64,000 bases of DNA from contig SIJG01000008.1 of the NCBI GenBank assembly GCA_023374025.1, positions 1,666,215 to 1,730,214 of the forward strand, written 5' to 3'. Positions 14,715 through 25,000 of this stretch are shown piece by piece (position 1 is the first letter of the stretch; the number at the start of each line of letters is the position of its first letter). Source of the DNA: Heterodera schachtii (Eukaryota; Nematoda; Chromadorea; Rhabditida; Heteroderidae). Under the pieces are notes generated by a model. That model made no database searches. It was not told where the DNA came from and worked only from the letters and a program-made list of their open reading frames with translations. The position numbers and the translations under genes are program-made.

Positions 14715-15110
14715 TTAAAAATCCGGGTACTTGTGCAGTTTACGCCCCATAAATTTTTTTTTTTAATATACATTTCTAAAACCAATTTTTATAGGTTTTC
14801 GGGGTCACGATCACGACTCGGAACTCAGAATCATGCTATTTCGATTTCTGAACCCGAATTCGAACATCCGCAAAAGATTTTTTCCAAAATTGATTTTCAC
14901 CGTTTTTGAGTCAACAACCAATTCGTTGACTATTTTTGTTACATTTGCATTTTTACAGATGTTCGAATTCGGGTTCGGGATTCGAAGTAGTACGATTCTG
15001 TGTGTTCAGATTCTTGGTCAGCGACCCCGAAAACCTACATATAAAAATTGGTTTTAAAAATTTAAAAAGAAATTTTTATGGGGCGTAAACTGCACAAGTA
15101 CCAAAATCCG
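14715..15110. repeat. Fold-back repeat with TACTTGTGCAGTTTACGCCC arms
   Basis: The left arm (GTACTTGTGCAGTTTACGCC, then ACCAATTTTTATAGGTTTTC) is mirrored at about 15010-15105. The centre contains CGAACCCGAATTCGAAC-like sequence also found at the window start and at about 16.9 kb, linking it to the 16449-17058 fold-back. No clear target duplication was identified. Confidence 0.7.
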
Positions 15111-15355
15111 AACAAATTTTGGTTGCTACCTTCAAATCAGGACAAATCTGACAAATCAGGACATTTTCATTTTATCAGATTTGGACATTCCAAATCAGGA
15201 CAAATCTGATAAATAAGGGCAGATCCGAGCTCTGATTTTATGTCAGCGTGCGCTATTTCTAGTATAAGGAGAAGGTTTTTTCTAATTGAGAACACTTAGT
15301 CTAATTTCAATTTTTTTTTTGTCATATATCAAAAAAATAATAAATTTCTTTACAG

Positions 15356-15930
15356 ATGATTTATATTATTCTGTTCATCGTGCTTTTGTCTTCGCTAATA
15401 TTGTTAGCCCAGTGTTGCGGGTGCGGCCCTGAGAGATGCCAAGATGATGGATCAACGGAAACATGAGCAAGCTGCAGCTCCTGGAAACGAAAACTCGACT
15501 ACAGTGTGTTCTATGAAATGTCAATGCCTTTCTTATTTAAAAATTTTCAGCAAAAGTTCACAAGGTCACGAAGCGCAAGCCCTTAAAATTGTATTTCTAG
15601 GTGGTGGAAAAACAGCTGAACCTCAACTGCTCGTCATCAGGCTACAGCCTCGCCTTCTGCGACCACAACTACTCAGGCTTCAGCGTCGACTTCTGCTCCA
15701 GCGACTACTCATGCTGCGGGATCGCCTTCTGCGACCACAACTCATGTTGCGCCTTCCGCTACCACGACTGCTCCTCATCATGCTCCAACTTCGTCATATG
15801 TCACCGGAAATGCTCTTCAGATTGCAGCTTCGACCTCTGGTGTGTTCTGTGAAATGTCAATGTCTTTTTTATTTAAAAATTTTCAGCAAGGATTTGCACG
15901 GTCATGAAACGCATCGCTCGTCGCCGTTGA
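15356..15930 (+). CDS. Candidate secreted Thr/Ser/Ala-rich or Cys-rich protein (model uncertain)
   Basis: I do not recognise it. An ATG directly after TTTCTTTACAG (likely spliced-leader acceptor, 15355) opens a hydrophobic N-terminus MIYIILFIVLLSSLILLAQC followed by CGCGPERC, which looks like a signal peptide. Downstream, one frame (15641-15839) is a mucin-like Ala/Ser/Thr run with a repeated SPSATTT word. An overlapping frame is Cys-rich (DHNSCCAFRYHDC). Two near-identical 47-bp intron-like segments (15504-15550, 15840-15886) show an internal duplication. Splicing the second gives a basic end ICTVMKRIARRR. I could not join the signal peptide to either frame with one consistent splice pattern, so it may be broken or wrongly modelled. 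AATAAA near 16117. It lies inside a hAT-like element. Confidence 0.35.
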
Positions 15931-16448
15931 ACGATGAAAGAAGAACGAAGAAAGAAAAAATGATCTTATGATGAATATGTATTGTTGTTTCCGTATTACC
16001 TCTCGCTGTGTAAACAAATTTAGGACGATTTTGTTGTGTTATTCTTTTAAATTTTGCACCCTTTACTAGTCATTTTTCTAATATCTTTTAAGTTTTAGCT
16101 CTACTGCAGTTATCTAAATAAACTATAATTGGTTCGGCCCCTTTTTGAAACAAAATGATAAAGCCAATTTTTAAGGGTTTCAGAGCACGAGAATTCGAAT
16201 CTGGCGTATTTTGGCCCATTTTCGAATCGGATTCGAATAAAAAAAAAAAAAATTAAAATTAGGATTAACTCAATGTCTGACATTTCTGATAAATCATAAC
16301 AGATCGCACCCCTGCATTTATGTAAAAAATTGATGTATTAAGAAAAACATATTTCGCGATTTTTGGCGCTAGTTAAAAGAAGGACTCTTGAAATTTTTTC
16401 AATTTTTTGGTCTAATTTTTTAATTGTTTTTTACACATAATGAAGAAC

Positions 16449-17058
16449 ACCCGGGGGTTTTCGAGGTCGCTGATCACGGGGTCAAGGCAGTTCGTACAAT
16501 GGCGTTTCGTACAATTTGAAATGGGAATGGCCATAGCTTTTTTGTTCGTCCGTTAATTTCTTACAAAATTGGTATCATTCGAAAGCTCTACGTGTTTAGA
16601 AGCTATCATTAAGCAAAACCTAAGCGATTAATCATCTCAGCAAAAAGTTATGATTAATTAAACTTAAAAATTCAAGAAAATCCTAATTTTTTCTAAACTA
16701 TAAATCATAACTTTTTGGTGAGATGATTAGTCGCTTAGCTTCTGCTTAATGATAGCTTCTAAACACGTAGAGCTTTCGAGTGATACCAATTTTGAACAAA
16801 TTAACTGACGAACAAAAAAGTTATGGCCATTCCCATTTCAAATTGTACGAAACGCCATTGTACGAACTGCTATCGACCCGCTGATCACGAATATGGCACC
16901 CATTTCGACTAATCCGGGACCCCGGCCCCTAACTTGAACAAAAAGTCGAATATTCGAATTTAGAATTTTCGAGTTTTTGTTCGAGTTTGGGTTCGGGGTT
17001 CGGAATAGGCCCAAATAATTGTCATATTCGTGATCAGCGACCTCGAAAACCCCCGGGT
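16449..17058. mobile_element. Outer fold-back element with ACCCGGGGGTTTTCGAGG arms
   Basis: Arms ACCCGGGGGTTTTCGAGG and CCTCGAAAACCCCCGGGT are inverted and continue into CGCTGATCACG on both sides. The interior carries CGAACCCGAAC-type sequence related to 14715-15110. It is interrupted by a complete younger element at 16479-16879. Confidence 0.8.
16479..16879. mobile_element. GGGTC fold-back element with iterated subterminal units
   Basis: Ends GGGTCAAGGCAGTTCGTAC and GTACGAACTGCTATCGACCC, flanked by a 9-10-bp duplication GCTGATCACG (16469-16478 and 16880-16889). Subterminal TTCGTACAAT units occur twice on each side. Inside both arms is the core AGCTTTCGAATGATACCAA (as GGTATCATTCGAAAGCT and AGCTTTCGAGTGATACC). 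Almost perfectly palindromic and non-coding. It shares organisation with 30832-31280 and 50454-50820. Confidence 0.85.
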
Positions 17059-17165
17059 ACTTGGTTTCAGGACTTTTTAAACTGAAAAAAAAATTTACCT
17101 AATTTGGCGTTGAGTGTGGGTGGTTCAAAAGTTTTTTCCGTTGACTGATTTTCCTATAAAAGGAG

Positions 17166-20100
17166 CACAATTCAAGTAGTTTCTGCTATTCTATCATTCC
17201 AATTCTTTTTTACCCTGTTGAATTTTATTCTGTCATTTTTATTCTCGGTAGTCAATTGCGTCAGAGCCAAGTCATTAGTGCTCATTTTGCGCTGACTCAT
17301 TTCCGTTTAGGCACCAAAGAGTAACGGAGAACAAATGGCGGCCATCGACACCAATTTGTACTCCCGGCAGATGTAAGCCGCAACAAATACCTTTGATATA
17401 ATTGCTTATTGTGGTTTTTCCTGTTTAGTTATGCGCTTGGACATTCCGCCATGGAACACTTGCGCAAGGCGTCGGTTCTCGTCAGTGGCCTCGGTTCCGT
17501 GGGCGTGGAGGTGGCGAAGAATCTGATCCTTGGTGCAGCCATTCTTTGATTTTGGCATGAGTCTAAACAATCGCCGCTTTTCAGGCGGTGTTCGCTCGGT
17601 GACTCTTCACGACACAAAAGCGTTGGCGTTCAGAGATTTGTCGGCGCATTTCTACGCCAAGGAAAGCGACGTGTGAACGAACCGTGCCAAAGTTTGCTTC
17701 GACAAATTGGCGGAGCTCAACGACACTGTGAACTGTGCTTTGTCTGTTGAAAATCTGTCGGAGGATTTCGTCAAACAATTCGACGTGAGCAAACGCTTCC
17801 TTCCTTTTCCCGTCTCGCCTAATTCCGTCGTTCTTTCAGTTGGTCGTTCTCACCGACGCGTCCTTTTCCACTCAGACGGAAGTGAACGGTTGGACTCGCA
17901 ACCATCGCAAAATGTTCATCTCGGCAGACGCGCGCGGACTTTTCTCTTATGCATTTGTGGATTTGGGCGACGAATTCGTTGTGAACGATTCCGACGGGGA
18001 GACGTGCAAAGAGGTGGAAATTGGAAAATTTGAGGGAATTGCGAATTGAATGGTTCCGATTTTCAGGTGCTCGTTGAGTACATCGACTGCGAAAGCGGCG
18101 ATGTGATGACACTCGAAGGCGCATTTCACCAGTTGGAGGACGGGGACCACGTTGTGTTCACTGATTTTGAGCACGCCGAACTGAACGAACTTTCACCAGT
18201 GCCGGTCACTTTGAAGGGAAGTGAGTCCACCACTGATCATTTGTTGGTTCATCTACAGCCGTTTCCTGCCCTTTTAGGCAATGTCTTCAACATTGGAAAT
18301 GCTCTCGCGGCCTTTTCTGGCGCAGTTCAAGGCCCCGTTTCTCGTGGACGTGTTCAGCAAGTCAAAGTGCCCAGGAAAATGTCCTTCAAGCCCTTGTCTC
18401 TCGCACTCGCCGAGCCCGACTTTATGATTTGGGACTTTGCCAAGTTCGACGAACCTGCGCAACTTCACGCCCTTTGGCAGGCGTTGTACAGTTTTGAGGA
18501 GATGGTTCGTCATCTTGCGACTTTCCATTACATTTCTTTGGGTTTTCCTTTCAGAAAAACTACAGCCCTTTGCCCCGTTCCGATGCTGACGCAAAATTGT
18601 TAAAGGAAAATCTGCCAAAAGATTCTCCCGAAATGCCGGACTCACTGCTCTTCAACTTCTCCTACCAGGTCCCTTTTGTGCCACTTTCAACTTCGAATTC
18701 CTCCCCCGAATCTTTAAGGCGTGCGGAAATCTCCAACCCATCGCTTCGCTCATCGGCGGTTTGGTGGCCCAAGAGGCGATGAAAGCAGTGACGCACCACA
18801 CGACGCCCCTCAAGCAGTTTCTGTACACCGATTCTCTTGAGGCTTTGCCGGGCGCCGATTCGACCTTTGACGCCGCCAAGTTGGAGAAGAACGATTGTGC
18901 ACCGGTGAGTTGTTGGACGGACAACTAATTGCTGTTGGAAGTGTTCAAAAACTGTCCATTTGCAGCGCAACAATCGCTACGACGGACAGGCGGCCGTTTT
19001 CGGGTGGGCCTTTCAGGAGGCGTTGCAGCAGCAGAAATGGTTCATTGTTGGCGCCGGAGCGATTGGCTGTGAACTGCTGAAGAACATGGTCAGTCATTCG
19101 CTGCCAATTGTAACAAAAGTACGTTTTGCCAGGCGATGATGGGCTTGGGCTGTGGCAACAGTGGCTCGCTGACCATCACCGACCCTGACACCATCGAAGT
19201 GTCCAATTTGAACCGCCAGTTTTTGTTTCGTCGTCCTGATGTTGGGGTCAGTTGCGAGTTTTAAATGTGACCAATTTCTTGTCATCGCTTTTCTGTAGAA
19301 AAAGAAGTCCGAAGTCGCCGCCCGTTCCGTCAAAGCGTTTAACTCGACCATTCACATCAATCCGATGTCTGAGATCGTCGCCGAGTCGACCGAGCACATC
19401 TTCGGCGACGACTTCTTCGCCCGTCTGAACGGCGTCTGTAATGCGTTGGACAATGTCGAAGCACGTAAGACCAAAGGAGAGGGGGTTGAGCAGACTCAAA
19501 TTGGCACTTTTGCCCATTTTGCCAGGCCGTTACGTTGACCGCCGCTGCGTGTACTACCAACTGCCGCTGCTCGAGTCCGGCACAATGGGCGCAAAGGGCA
19601 ACACGCAAGTGGTCTTCCCGCACTTGACGGAGTCTTACGGCTCCACGTCCGACCCGCCCGAGAAGGAGACGCCCATCTGCACGCTGCGCAATTTCCCCTA
19701 CCAAATCCATCACACCATTCAATGGGCGCGAGCGGTGAATTTATTGGCCTAATTTCAGTTGTAGGAAAAGTCCCCGTTTAAGAAGTTCACCGACTATTTC
19801 ACGTCAGTTGCGGAGGCGGTCAACCAATACTTGGACAATGTGAACGACTTTTTGCACCGAGTCAACCAAATGACTTTTTCACAGCGGGTCCTTGCTTTTT
19901 CCATTTTTGTTTCATTTTTATCCGAATTCTTTTGCAGATCGAAGTGCTCAGTACGCTTGAGCGTGCGTTGGTCGTCGAATACCCAAAATGTGCGGAAGAA
20001 TGTGTGGATTGGGCCCGTGAACTGTTCGACACGCTTTACCACAACGACATTGCCCAAATGCTGCACAATTTCCCTTCCAACATGGTCGTCTTCTTTTCCA

Positions 20101-21503
20101 TCCATTTTTTGTCTTTTTTATATTAAGTTTGTTTTTAGCTCACTGCCCAAGGCGACAAATTTTGGAGTGGCACCAAACGCTGTCCGCGCACTTTGAACTT
20201 CGACGTTAACAACGTGACTGACCAATTTAAGCCAATGAACCCGTTGTCCATTTTTAGCCTGAGCACTTCGAGTTCGTCTTCTCCGCTTCCATTTTGCGTG
20301 CCCAATCTTACAGTTTGGCTCCGATCACCGACCGCAAAAAAGTGGCACAATTGGCCATGGCGTACTGCTCCAAACCGTTCAGACCACAAGAGGGAGTGCG
20401 CATCGCTGTGACCGACGCCGAGGCGACTGCCAATGATGGCAACACAGCAAATGGCGATGAAGGTGGGTATTTTTAAGCCATTTATCATCATATTTTCAAT
20501 TACAATTTTCCAGACGAAACTGAACGTCGGCTGAACGATCTGAACGTGAAATTGGCCAGGCTGAAGTTGGAGGACATTCGCCGCATGACGCCCATTGACT
20601 TTGAGAAGGACGACGACTCCAACCACCACGTCGACTTCGTGACGAGCGCCTCCAATTTGCGAGCCGAGAATTACGACATCGAAAAGGCTGACCGAATGAA
20701 AGTGGGTTGATTTCTCGACGGATTTATCCTAATGTTTTCGTATTCAGACAAAACAAATCGCGGGCAAAATCATCCCGGCGTTGGCCACCACAACTGCGCT
20801 CGTCTCTGGCCTCGTCTGCATCGAACTCTACAAAACCATTGAGGCGGACGGAAAGCGCTCGACGGCTCCGATCGAACACTTCAAAAATGCATTTATCAAC
20901 TTGGCCACGCCTTTCATTGCGTTCAGCGAGCCGGGCAAAGCGCAGAAGAAGAAGGTGAGTTTTGCCTCTGTTTAGGCCCATTTCCATCATTCGTTTATCT
21001 TCTCCGCTTTTCAGTACCTCGACATTGACTTCACTCTTTGGGACCGTTTCGAAGTTGACGGACCGATGACATTGGGCCAACTGATTGATTGGGTTGAGGT
21101 GGTCATTGTTTCCCCATTTATTTTTGCATTTTTTTCTGTTCGTTTAGACTAAGTGTGGCCTCACCATTTCAATGATTTCTTCCGGCGTCTCCCTTTTGTA
21201 CTACCCGTCCTTTCAGCCCGCGAAATCTGCCGAACGCAAAGACATGGAGTGAGTTTTGCTTTGGCTTTTTGTACTTTTGTTACTGTTTAATTGTCAAATT
21301 CCAGTCTTATTGCGGTTTTCGAGGAAGTGTCTCGTGGAAAAGTGCCGGACCATCGCCGAGCGATCGTTCTTGAGGCGTTGACACAGAATAAGAAAAACGA
21401 AGACGTCGATATCCCATTCATTAAATATAATTTCCGTTAAATCATTGTTCTTTGAGTACGCCGGTATATTGGATATTGTTGGGTCCATAAAATAGTTGTC
21501 TGT
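17166..21503 (+). repeat. Right arm of the large inverted duplication
   Basis: Reverse-complement partner of 1008-5552. Homology covers the UBA1 5' flank, all exons except exon 1, and about 60 bp past the stop codon, where it ends near 21503. The interval between 17270 and 17310 replaces about 250 bp of the left arm, including the first UBA1 exon. Confidence 0.93.
17335..21440 (+). pseudogene. UBA1: Inverted second copy of UBA1, N-terminally shortened, with an in-frame stop
   Basis: Exon for exon this matches the UBA1 copy at 1071-5323, from [12 protein letters not shown] to IPFIKYNFR, with the catalytic cysteine codon kept at 19678-19680. Three differences matter. The first exon with the basic EEPATKKAK segment is absent, so the first usable Met is the one before AAIDTN. 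Codon 17674-17676 is TGA (SDV-stop-TNRAK) where the other copy has GGA. Two donors are weakened at +3 (GTAAGT to GTCAGT near 19248, GTACCT to GTCCCT near 18668). The rest of the reading frame is well preserved, so inactivation looks recent or the stop may be an error or allele. Without the stop it would resemble the cytosolic UBA1 isoform, which starts downstream of the NLS. Confidence 0.85.
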
Positions 21504-22005
21504 AAATTATGAAGACTTTCGCTACGAATAATTGACACATGCACAAATGATGCAGTTGGAGGGGGGTTGAACAATAGAAGCCCCGGGGCTTATAATCGAG
21601 GAAATCCGGTAATTGGTTTTTCAAAAATTCTCCACCTATCAAATTATCAGACGCAATCACTTTGGATCCTTTATACAATGCTGTTTAGGCTATCAAGGAG
21701 TGAAAAATTTAGGCGCAAATACATTGATCATTATTTCTTCAATTTATGTATTTAAAATGAATTTTCTTCGAATAATTTAATTTTTCTCTCAATGAAATAA
21801 ATAAATTCCTTTATAATAATAAATCATTTTAATCCAGTCCTTATTCATTTCAATAGGTTTATAGATAAAAAAAAACTTAAAAAAATAACGAATGGGCTCG
21901 AATATGATAAATTGGGAAGAAGGACATCACTGTGATAACCAATGTGATCTGCAGAACCGTTTATAATCATAAAAAAATGTGCAACTAAACGACTGATTGC
22001 GAATT
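21504..22005. other. Intergenic gap between the UBA1 copy and the DHX34 3' end
   Basis: AT-rich with no supported gene. The minus-strand DHX34 stop is at its right edge. AATAAA-type sequences on the minus strand could end DHX34 and others on the plus strand could end the UBA1 copy, since the two units converge here. Confidence 0.4.
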
Positions 22006-25000
22006 TTAATTGAAAATTCTTTCTCCGTCTTCGTCCTGCTTCGGCTTCTCCTCCTCCTTTTGCTGGTGTCCCTTTTTGTGTTTGATCGCCTGCACATTGT
22101 CCGCAAACCAAATTGTCCGTCCGCAAATGTCGCAGAAATACTCGCGTCCCTTCGCCCGCTGTTGCTGCTCCTCCTCCGCCTCCTTTCGCCTGTCCAATTG
22201 TTCGTCCAATTCCGCGTCCTTTTTGAATTGGATTCGATTACAATTAGCCTCCTCCCTCCGTTGCGTCCAATCAATTCCAATTGTTTACTTCTTCGTCTTC
22301 CGCCACAGCGTCCAAAATGCCATGGCCATCGGCGGTCGGCACAACGGAGGCGGAGAGCGGGTGCGGCATTCCATCGGCGGTGAACACACCGTACTCCATG
22401 CTCCTGGGTGGGTCTATTCGTCTTCGGATACTGTGTTAAAAGGGTGAGAGAAATATTTTTGTTACTCTCTCTCTTTCTCTCCTCTCTCTTTCTCTTTGTT
22501 TCTCTCTCTCTCTCTCTCTTTGTCCCTCGCTCTCTCACCATTCTCTTGCTTTATATATTTTTTCCCTCGCTCTCTTTTTCTCGATTCTCCCACGCTCTCT
22601 CCATCTTTCTGTCTTTGTCCCTCATTCTCTCCCCATCTCTCTGTCTTTGTTCCTTGCTCTTTCTCCATTCTCTCCATATCTTTGTCCCTCACTCTCTCTC
22701 CGTTCTCTCTCTCTCTTCATCATTCATAGTGATCCAAAACAATGCCTGAAGGGATGTTGGAGGCGTGCGAATTTGATGATCAGCCGCTCCAACTCGCGAC
22801 AGTCGCCGTAGTCGTCGCTGCGCAACTTGTGCTCAAGCGACTGCAGAAACAGCGAACGCACGCGACAAGCGAATGCCAACGAATCGTCGCAATGGCGCGC
22901 CTTCACAAAGTGAAACTCGACAAAACCATCGCAACAGAGCACAGATGGAGAGACGCAAGTGATCTGACAGATGGGCAAGCAAAGAAAGCATTGATCAGAC
23001 GAAATTGGAAGAAAAGCATAACGAAGGACCAAAAAGCCGTCCCTCCCCTTTCCTCCTCCTAATTAGGAGAAAAATGCCGAAAAAGTATGGCATTTTATGA
23101 ACAACGGGAAAACGGCCGCACATTTCTGGCGATGACCAACAAAAAGGAGGCGGGGATGCGGCACGAATTGCACAGGTACGGCTTCGTCGTCTCCAACAGA
23201 AGACCAAAGTAGATGAGTTGGTGCTGCGCGGAATGGCCCTCCGAGTCCAAGTCGTCCAATCGCAGCACTTCGGGCCGTTGGCCAAGCGCACTGTTCGGGT
23301 GCAGCACCACGAACGGCTTGGAGGGCGTGTGCGCGAATTGGTCGTGACCCTCCTAAAAATGAGAAAAAGTGTTGGAAAAGAAGGCGGGGACTCCCTAAAT
23401 TTTTTGGGATTGGAAAAAGCCATCAATAGAGACAACAGATTCATGGAATTAGGAAAATCGGAGGGGCAATTTTTAATTTGAATTTTGATGGGGGGGGGGG
23501 GGGAACTGCTCCAATGGGCCGTACGCCTAATTGGGTAACCCTTTGCTACTCGTCGCACTCGAAAATTGTTGGTCGGGTCCACGACGCCGAACTGTGGGTA
23601 GAGGCCGGCGGCCAGCACAAGTTTCAGTTCCGTGGCGACATTGTCGTCCAACCGATGGCTGGCCAATTCCCTCTCCATTCCCTTGCCGCCGGTGACCAGC
23701 GAAAATTCCAAGTGCTGAATTTGCTCCTGAGCATTGGCCAAAATGTGCGATTCTGAGACACAGAAAGGGAGAAGTCAGAGAACGCTAGGAAAGAAAAGTG
23801 AACTGAGAGGGAGGAGGGCGAGAGAGAGAAATAGAGAAAAGAGAGAGAGGGAGAGAGAGAGGGAGAGAGAGAGGGAGAGAGAGGGAGAGAGAGAGGGAGA
23901 GAGAGAGGGAGAGAGAGAGGGAGAGAGAGAAAGGGGGAGAGAGAGGAGGGAGAGAGAAATAAAGAGAGAAGAGAGAAAGGGGGAGAGAAAGAAAGGGGGA
24001 GAGAGAAAAGAGGGAGAGAGAAACAGAGGAAGAGCGAGAGAAAAATTAGAGTGAGTGATAAGCAGAAATGCCTTGGTTCTAATAAAGTGCTTATTGTGAG
24101 ACAACTCCCGCCCATTGCACCTTCCTCCCGGTTGCGTTCCATGATCGTGTCAAAGTGCTGTCCCTCGCGCAACACTTTGGTCCGTTTTCCCTCGTGCCCG
24201 GCCCGCTTCTTCAGCTCGTACAGCTTGCGCTTCTCGCCCACCAGCAGTCGCCGCTCGCGCGAACTCAGCGCCGCCCACTCGCGCTCTTCCCGACGCGGCA
24301 CCAACTCATTCTGCTCGAGAATCTCGCGGAACTGTCGCCTCAGCTTGGTGATCTCGTACAGCCGTGCCTCCTCAATGCCCAATCGCCGCGTCCAGCGGCG
24401 CGTGTCCTCGATGCCCTCGTGCCGTACGCGGAGCCATTCCCTGGAGGGAAGGGCACGGATTAATCGATTGATTGGCATGGGAAGAGAGTGCGAAGAAAAC
24501 GGAAGGGGCAGTGCCTGTAGACGCGGATGAGTGTGAACGGACAGCCCATGTCGGACAGCAAATGCTGGCGCCCGTTGATGCAGTCCGAGTCACGGAAGGA
24601 GCTGCACAACAACACACATATTTTAATGATCATTTGTCATGGTTCGGATTCAAAACTTTGGTCAATTTTTTCTGATCTTTTCGGCGCCGAAGCCAAAAAA
24701 ACCGAAATTTACAATAGCAAATCGGAAAAATTTGGAGATTTTGAAAAACAATTTTTCACGCGGCGCGTTCGGCACTAATTGATTGTATTCGACCAATGGC
24801 ATTACAAAACATTTTTGCCCCATCCCTCCGCCCCCCCCCATTGAAGCCCAATGACGCACCGATTGGTGAACGGCGATTGGACGGAGAGACTGGCGGCCAC
24901 GGTAAGTGCAATGTCCAGCTGGTTGAGCACACACGCGTAGATCAACATCTGCCAACGAATGGGCGGTGGTGGCGAATTATACATTTTTCGCTCTTTTCGC

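Larger units (their letters stand above)
13736..16314. mobile_element. 2.6-kb hAT-like composite element carrying a candidate gene
   Basis: Outer ends CAGGGGTGCGATC and GATCGCACCCCTG are inverted and flanked by an exact 8-bp duplication CATTTATG (13728-13735 and 16315-16322). The termini are close kin to the CAGGGTGCGGATC family next door. Inside lie a complete TIR element (13940-14489), a fold-back repeat (about 14715-15110) and a transcription-unit-like stretch with a hydrophobic N-terminus and short introns (15356-15930). No transposase is visible. The exact duplication shows that the block moved, or was assembled, as one unit at this target. Confidence 0.82.

Noticed and set aside
16180..16240. 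tRNA T-arm-like GATTCGAAT sequence
   Set aside because: No acceptor, D or anticodon arms can be built around it; it belongs to the CGAACCCGAAC repeat.
20135..20629. Long antisense reading frame (164 residues) over UBA1 copy exons
   Set aside because: The opposite strand encodes the conserved UBA1 C-terminal region; the same antisense frame exists in the other copy only because the exons are duplicated.
22462..22729. Arg/Glu-rich or Ser/Leu-rich reading frames on both strands
   Set aside because: They come entirely from a CT simple repeat inside a DHX34 intron.
23624..24478. 284-residue minus-strand frame with a long Ser/Leu/Pro run
   Set aside because: Only its two ends are DHX34 exon sequence; the middle is an intron made of CT repeat that happens to lack stops.
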